Shown here: in pieces, positions 40,646 to 44,071 of the stretch
Layout of the letters: each line of letters opens with the position of its first letter
Numbering within the stretch: the first letter of the stretch is position 1
NCBI GenBank assembly: GCA_017396465.1
Contig: JAFQLU010000082.1
Span: 1 to 44,071 of the forward strand
From: Clostridia bacterium
Lineage (GTDB): Bacteria; Bacillota; Clostridia; UBA1381; UBA9506
Direction of reading: 5' to 3'
DNA length: 44,071 nt
Notes under the pieces: generated by a model
What the model saw: only the letters and a program-made list of their open reading frames with translations
The model's database searches: none
What the model was told of the DNA's origin: nothing
Position numbers and translations under genes: made by a program

Positions 40646-41902
40646 TTGGATAAAGTGAAAAATCAACTAAAAATATCCGGAACTTACGCGCTCGTGTTTT
40701 TAAAATGGATTGCCATTTCGGTTCTTGTGGGAATCCTGGGCGGCGTGATAGGAAGTGTGTTCCATATTGCGGTGGATTATGTAACGGAATTTCGTATGCA
40801 TCACGGGTTTATGATTCTGCTTCTGCCCTTGGGCGGACTTGCCATTGCAGGAATGTATCACCTGTTTGCATCAAAAGGTAAAATCGACACCAACCGCGTT
40901 TTAGAATCAGTGAAGGAAAACGGAAAGGTGCCGCTTATCATGGTTCCGCTGATTTTCCTGGCAACGGTTATCACTCACGGACTGGGCGGTTCTGCCGGCA
41001 GAGAAGGTGCGGCACTCCAGCTGGGCGGCGGCATCGGATACAATGTGGGCAAGGCTTTGCGCCTGAAGGATAAAGGTATCCGTATCGTTGTGATGGCAGG
41101 CATGAGCAGCGTGTTTGCGGCGCTTTTCGGAACGCCATTGACCGCGGCGGTATTCTCTTTGGAAGTGACCTGTGTAGGTGCGTTTCATTATCTGGGACTT
41201 CTGCCTTGCGTGGTTGCATCCTTAACGGCTTTTCAGGTTTCACAGTTGTTCGGTATTCCTCCGGTGCGGTTTTCCGGTATCCTGATTGAGGCGGTTTCTC
41301 TTCCGTTGATGGCAAAGGTGATTGTGCTGGCGCTTCTGTGCGCAGTTGTCAGCATGCTGTTCTGTAAGTCCATTCACACCTGTGAGCACTTGATGGCTAA
41401 AAAAATTCCTAACCGTTATTTGCGCGCTGTTGCAGGTGCGGTGGTTATCATTTTTCTGACCATTCTGGTGGGCTCGCAGGACTATAACGGTGCAGGCATG
41501 AATATTATCACATACGCCATCTCCGGTCAGGCACGGCCGGAAGCCTTCCTTTTGAAAATTGTGTTCACGGCAATCACCATTTCTGCAGGCTTTAAGGGTG
41601 GCGAAATTGTTCCTGCCTTCTTTATCGGCTCAACCTTTGGGTGCGTTGTGGGCAGTCTTTTGGGGCTTGATGCCGGCTTCGCGGCGGCAATCGGCTTTGT
41701 GGCACTATTCTGCGGTGCGGTAAACTGTCCGTTGGCTTCTATATTTTTAGCTTTGGAAGTGTTCGGCGCAGAAGGCCTGGCATACTTTGCCGTTGTGTGC
41801 GCCGTAAGCTATCTGATGTCCGGAAACTTCGGTCTGTATCACAGCCAGGAAATCGTATTCTCCAAATTAGACGACGAAGAAGTGCACGCACATACGAATT
41901 AA
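40646..41902 (+). CDS. CLC-type chloride channel/antiporter
   Basis: A 418-aa integral membrane protein with about ten helices. CLC signature 'THGLGGSAGREGAALQLGGGIG' carries the gating glutamate (GREG), and 'SAGFKGGEIVPAFFIGSTFG' matches the second conserved block (GGxFxP). The first CLC motif, GSGIP, is not recognisable, and REGP is REGA, so this is a divergent branch that may prefer another anion such as fluoride or nitrate. I set the start at TTG 40646 (GTGAGG about 9 nt upstream); earlier frames from 40571 begin before or at the promoter. Single-gene unit. Confidence 0.87.
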   Translation: MDKVKNQLKISGTYALVFLKWIAISVLVGILGGVIGSVFHIAVDYVTEFRMHHGFMILLLPLGGLAIAGMYHLFASKGKIDTNRVLESVKENGKVPLIMVPLIFLATVITHGLGGSAGREGAALQLGGGIGYNVGKALRLKDKGIRIVVMAGMSSVFAALFGTPLTAAVFSLEVTCVGAFHYLGLLPCVVASLTAFQVSQLFGIPPVRFSGILIEAVSLPLMAKVIVLALLCAVVSMLFCKSIHTCEHLMAKKIPNRYLRAVAGAVVIIFLTILVGSQDYNGAGMNIITYAISGQARPEAFLLKIVFTAITISAGFKGGEIVPAFFIGSTFGCVVGSLLGLDAGFAAAIGFVALFCGAVNCPLASIFLALEVFGAEGLAYFAVVCAVSYLMSGNFGLYHSQEIVFSKLDDEEVHAHTN

Positions 41903-41907
41903 ATACA

Positions 41908-41943
41908 AAAAGGACTTGGAATCTTTCGTTTCCAAGTCCTTTT
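41908..41943. terminator. Bidirectional intrinsic terminator
   Basis: A perfect 14-bp stem (41908-41921 with 41930-41943) with A and T runs at its base. It lies between convergent genes ending at 41902 and 41983. Confidence 0.92.
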
Positions 41944-41982
41944 ATTATACCTTTTTTGCAACGAAACGAGCGTGGCGTTCTC

Positions 41983-43161
41983 TTAAAACTTCGTAAATAA
42001 TTTTGCCAACTTTGCGGCGGTTTTATATAAAGCTCCTTCCAGCTCTTTTTGTGCGTTTTTCAGTTCTTTCCGGATGGGGATAGCTTGCGGACAATGGGTT
42101 TCGCATTTGCCGCAACCGACACAACGGGATGCCGCCGTGGAGTTTTTCCGAAGGGCGGTGCACATCAGGTATTCTTTTAAACCGGTGAACCTGCCGTCGG
42201 AATATAATCGGTTATATGCCGCAAAGGTGCCGGGAATATCCACCTGCATGGGGCATGGCATACAGTAGCCGCAGCCGGTGCAGCCCACCGGGATTTTTGC
42301 ATTGATAATCGCGGTTACCTTTTGAAGCATTTCGGTGTCTTCTTCCGTAAACTCGCCGGCGGAAACATTCGATGCGGTGCGTAGGTTTTCGTCAATCATC
42401 TCTAATGAGTTCATGCCCGAAAGCACAACCGTAACCTCCGGCTGGTTCCACAGCCAACGGAATGCCCATTCGGCAGGGGTGCGGCGCACTTTATGGTTTT
42501 CCATCAGCTTTTCTGCCTCTTTGGGCAGATTATGCGCCAGCCGACCGCCGCGAAGCGGTTCCATAATAAATACGGGAAGCCCCTTTTGTGCGGCGTAATG
42601 AAGACCTCGTCTACCTGCCTGAGAATGCTCGTCCATGTAGTTATACTGTATCATGGAAAAATCCCAATCGTAAGCATCTAAAATAGCAATGTAACTGTCG
42701 GTGTTTCCGTGATAGGAAAAGCCAATCTGACGGATGGCACCGCTTTCTTTTTTCTCACGGATCCAGTCGCTGATGCCGAGAGAACATAGCCGTTCCCAGG
42801 TTTCTTTATCTGCCAGCATATGCATCAGGTAATAGTCAATGTGGTCTGTGCGAAGTCTCTTTAGCTGTTCTTCAAACAACTTGTCCATTGTCTCGCGGCT
42901 TTTGATCAGATAGTGGGGAAGCTTGGTGGCAATATATATCTTGTCGCGAAGTCCGTTTTTCTCTAACACTTCGCCTAAAAGTACCTCGCTTCCGGGATAA
43001 ATATAGGCAGAATCAAAATAATTCACGCCATGATTTATGGCGTGCAGGATTTCCTTTTCTGCTTTTTCATAGTCTATTTTTGCGCCTTTCCGCTTAAAAC
43101 GCATACAACCGAAGCCTAAAACGGAAAGCTTGTTTCCATAGCGGTCTGTTCTATAATTCAT
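41983..43161 (-). CDS. Aldo/keto reductase with C-terminal ferredoxin-like iron-sulfur domain
   Basis: A 392-aa protein. The N-terminal TIM barrel has 'LGFGCMRFKRKG', catalytic D50 and Y55 in FDSAYIY, a lysine in IATKLP, and a histidine in YYLMHML. The C-terminal part (about 285-375) carries cysteine clusters CTGCGYCMPCP and CVGCGKCETHCPQ, which should bind two 4Fe-4S clusters. Aldo/keto reductases of this fused type are common in anaerobic Clostridia and probably link NAD(P)H and ferredoxin chemistry. The ATG at 43161 follows GAGGTG; a GTG at 43170 overlaps it. It is divergent from the PHP gene, with 118 bp between. Confidence 0.93.
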   Translation of the reverse strand: MNYRTDRYGNKLSVLGFGCMRFKRKGAKIDYEKAEKEILHAINHGVNYFDSAYIYPGSEVLLGEVLEKNGLRDKIYIATKLPHYLIKSRETMDKLFEEQLKRLRTDHIDYYLMHMLADKETWERLCSLGISDWIREKKESGAIRQIGFSYHGNTDSYIAILDAYDWDFSMIQYNYMDEHSQAGRRGLHYAAQKGLPVFIMEPLRGGRLAHNLPKEAEKLMENHKVRRTPAEWAFRWLWNQPEVTVVLSGMNSLEMIDENLRTASNVSAGEFTEEDTEMLQKVTAIINAKIPVGCTGCGYCMPCPMQVDIPGTFAAYNRLYSDGRFTGLKEYLMCTALRKNSTAASRCVGCGKCETHCPQAIPIRKELKNAQKELEGALYKTAAKLAKLFTKF

Positions 43162-43179
43162 ATGAAACACCTCGTATTT

Positions 43180-43207
43180 ATTTTACCATAAAATTTAGGA
43201 ATTGCAA
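43180..43207 (-). promoter_or_regulatory. Promoter of the aldo/keto reductase gene
   Basis: On the minus strand, TTGCAA (43207-43202), a 16-bp spacer and TAAAAT (43185-43180). Confidence 0.7.
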
Positions 43208-43219
43208 TAGGGAAAAGGG

Positions 43220-43248
43220 TTTACAATTGAGGCTGTCTGTGATAAAAT
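43220..43248 (+). promoter_or_regulatory. Promoter of the PHP gene
   Basis: TTTACA at 43220-43225, 17 bp, TAAAAT at 43243-43248. The two divergent -35 boxes are 12 bp apart. Confidence 0.7.
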
Positions 43249-43279
43249 AAGTTGGAATAAAAATAAGGAGCAAACACAA

Positions 43280-44023
43280 ATGAAAGAAACCGCAAAAGAA
43301 CTCAAAGAACTTTTAAACAAAACCTACCCGTACCGCATCGAAATGCACGCCCATTCTCACCCGGTGAGTTACTGCGGAGAGGCGTCTCCCAAACAAGTGG
43401 TGCAGATTTATAAAGAATTAGGATACCACGGTCTGGTACTGTCGAACCACTTTGCCTATGGCTACGGTCTTTTGTCAGAGGAAGGCACCAAGGAAGAGCT
43501 TCTGGAAAAATATATCGGAGCTTTTGAAGAAGCAAAAGAGGAAGCGGAAAAGCACGGCATGCAGGTGTATTTTGTGGCGGAACTGCGTTTCGCGGAAAAT
43601 ACCAATGATTATCTACTGTACGGTTTGGATAAAGAAATTTTAAGCGAGGCTTACGACCTGCTCCCGGGAACGTTGGCAGAATATCGGGAAAAGGCAGACC
43701 TTTCTAAAAGTCTTCTGATTCAGGCACACCCTTTCCGTCCGGGAATGGAGTTGATGGATGCATCCCTTTTGGACGGTATTGAGACCTTTAACATGCATCC
43801 CGGGCACAACGGTGCCATCGGACTCTGCGTGAAATATGCAAAGGATAACGGCTTTGCCATCACCACGGCAGGCTCGGATTTTCACCATTTAAACAGAAGC
43901 CACGAGGGCGTATCGGCGCTAAGGTGCCGCACGCTTCCCAAGGATTCCTTTGAACTGGCGGAAATACTGAAAAAGGGCGATTATCTGTTTGAAATCGGCG
44001 GCGAAGCTATTGTGCTTCCTTAA
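43280..44023 (+). CDS. PHP-domain phosphoesterase
   Basis: A 247-aa protein with the PHP metal-binding pattern: H23-A-H25-S-H27 in EMHAHSHPVS, 'GYHGLVLSNHF', a conserved glutamate in YFVAELRF, a histidine in LIQAHPFRPG, and 'TTAGSDFHHLNR' (DxH) near the C-terminus. PHP proteins hydrolyse phosphate esters, for example histidinol phosphate or nucleotide substrates. Without another domain the substrate is open. AAGGAG lies 9 nt upstream of the ATG. Another open reading frame may start at 44061 just downstream. Confidence 0.9.
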   Translation: MKETAKELKELLNKTYPYRIEMHAHSHPVSYCGEASPKQVVQIYKELGYHGLVLSNHFAYGYGLLSEEGTKEELLEKYIGAFEEAKEEAEKHGMQVYFVAELRFAENTNDYLLYGLDKEILSEAYDLLPGTLAEYREKADLSKSLLIQAHPFRPGMELMDASLLDGIETFNMHPGHNGAIGLCVKYAKDNGFAITTAGSDFHHLNRSHEGVSALRCRTLPKDSFELAEILKKGDYLFEIGGEAIVLP

Positions 44024-44060
44024 AACGCGTATCCTTTGAAAGGAGCAAATATAAAAACAC

Positions 44061-44071
44061 ATGAAAACGAG
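44061..44071 (+). CDS. Possible start of a further gene, cut by the window edge
   Basis: ATG AAA ACG at 44061-44069, with AAAGGAG 14-15 nt upstream, which is long. Only three codons are visible, so this is weak. Confidence 0.25.

Overview
The window looks like a chromosome segment of an uncultured, spore-lineage Firmicute (Clostridia, gut or rumen type). The support is spoVG beside murC, strong AGGAGG-type ribosome binding sites, sigma-A promoters often with an extended -10 (TGTGG-TATAAT), stem-plus-T-run terminators, signal peptides of the MKK...AQA type, and a dense set of carbohydrate-related genes. No rRNA, tRNA, CRISPR array, transposase or phage gene was seen. This placement is inference; no database was searched.

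Layout. 1-4.7 kb: an orphan C-terminal protein fragment, then an AllA-like cupin gene and a 1110-aa secreted metallophosphoesterase, ending at a shared bidirectional terminator. 4.7-6.7 kb (minus): a Gfo/Idh/MocA oxidoreductase and a DMT-type transporter. 6.7-7.2 kb: non-coding DNA with two 128-bp tandem units full of small hairpins. 7.2-7.8 kb: an XRE regulator, divergent promoters, a pair of 9-bp direct repeats 20 bp apart, and a short promoter-to-terminator unit that looks like a small RNA. 7.8-14.1 kb: two large secreted proteins, one with a central SGNH/GDSL esterase and one with only binding-type modules. They are separated by a structured intergenic element. 14.2-16.8 kb: glutaminase, NodB-like deacetylase and an AraC regulator. 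17.0-19.7 kb: a second Gfo/Idh/MocA enzyme and a MATE exporter. 19.8-24.4 kb: an unusual membrane protein with a nucleotide-binding and RyR-like architecture, an acyltransferase-3 protein and a cytoplasmic sialidase-like propeller. 24.6-32.0 kb: a CofE-like ligase, a GH78-like rhamnosidase, an E2-like acyltransferase, a class III aminotransferase, a second copy of the structured element, and a third Gfo/Idh/MocA enzyme. 32.1-37.3 kb: a histidine phosphatase, a MarR-controlled heterodimeric ABC exporter operon and spoVG. 37.4-44.0 kb: murC, a HAD phosphatase, a sugar isomerase-like TIM barrel, a CLC chloride channel, an aldo/keto reductase with ferredoxin-type clusters, and a PHP phosphoesterase.

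How it may work together. Sugar turnover is the recurring theme: three Gfo/Idh/MocA oxidoreductases, a sugar isomerase-like protein, a GH78-like rhamnosidase, a sialidase-like propeller, a deacetylase and three large secreted proteins. Most genes form short units of one to three genes, each with its own promoter and terminator.

The most unusual signals are non-coding. Two copies of a structured element (11278-11415 and 30621-30817) share sequence blocks and show compensatory changes in paired stems. The 128-bp tandem repeats fold into a cloverleaf-like set of hairpins. A roughly 110-nt candidate small RNA sits beside the XRE gene. Among proteins, the RyR-like membrane protein at 19852-22242 is the best candidate for an undescribed function.
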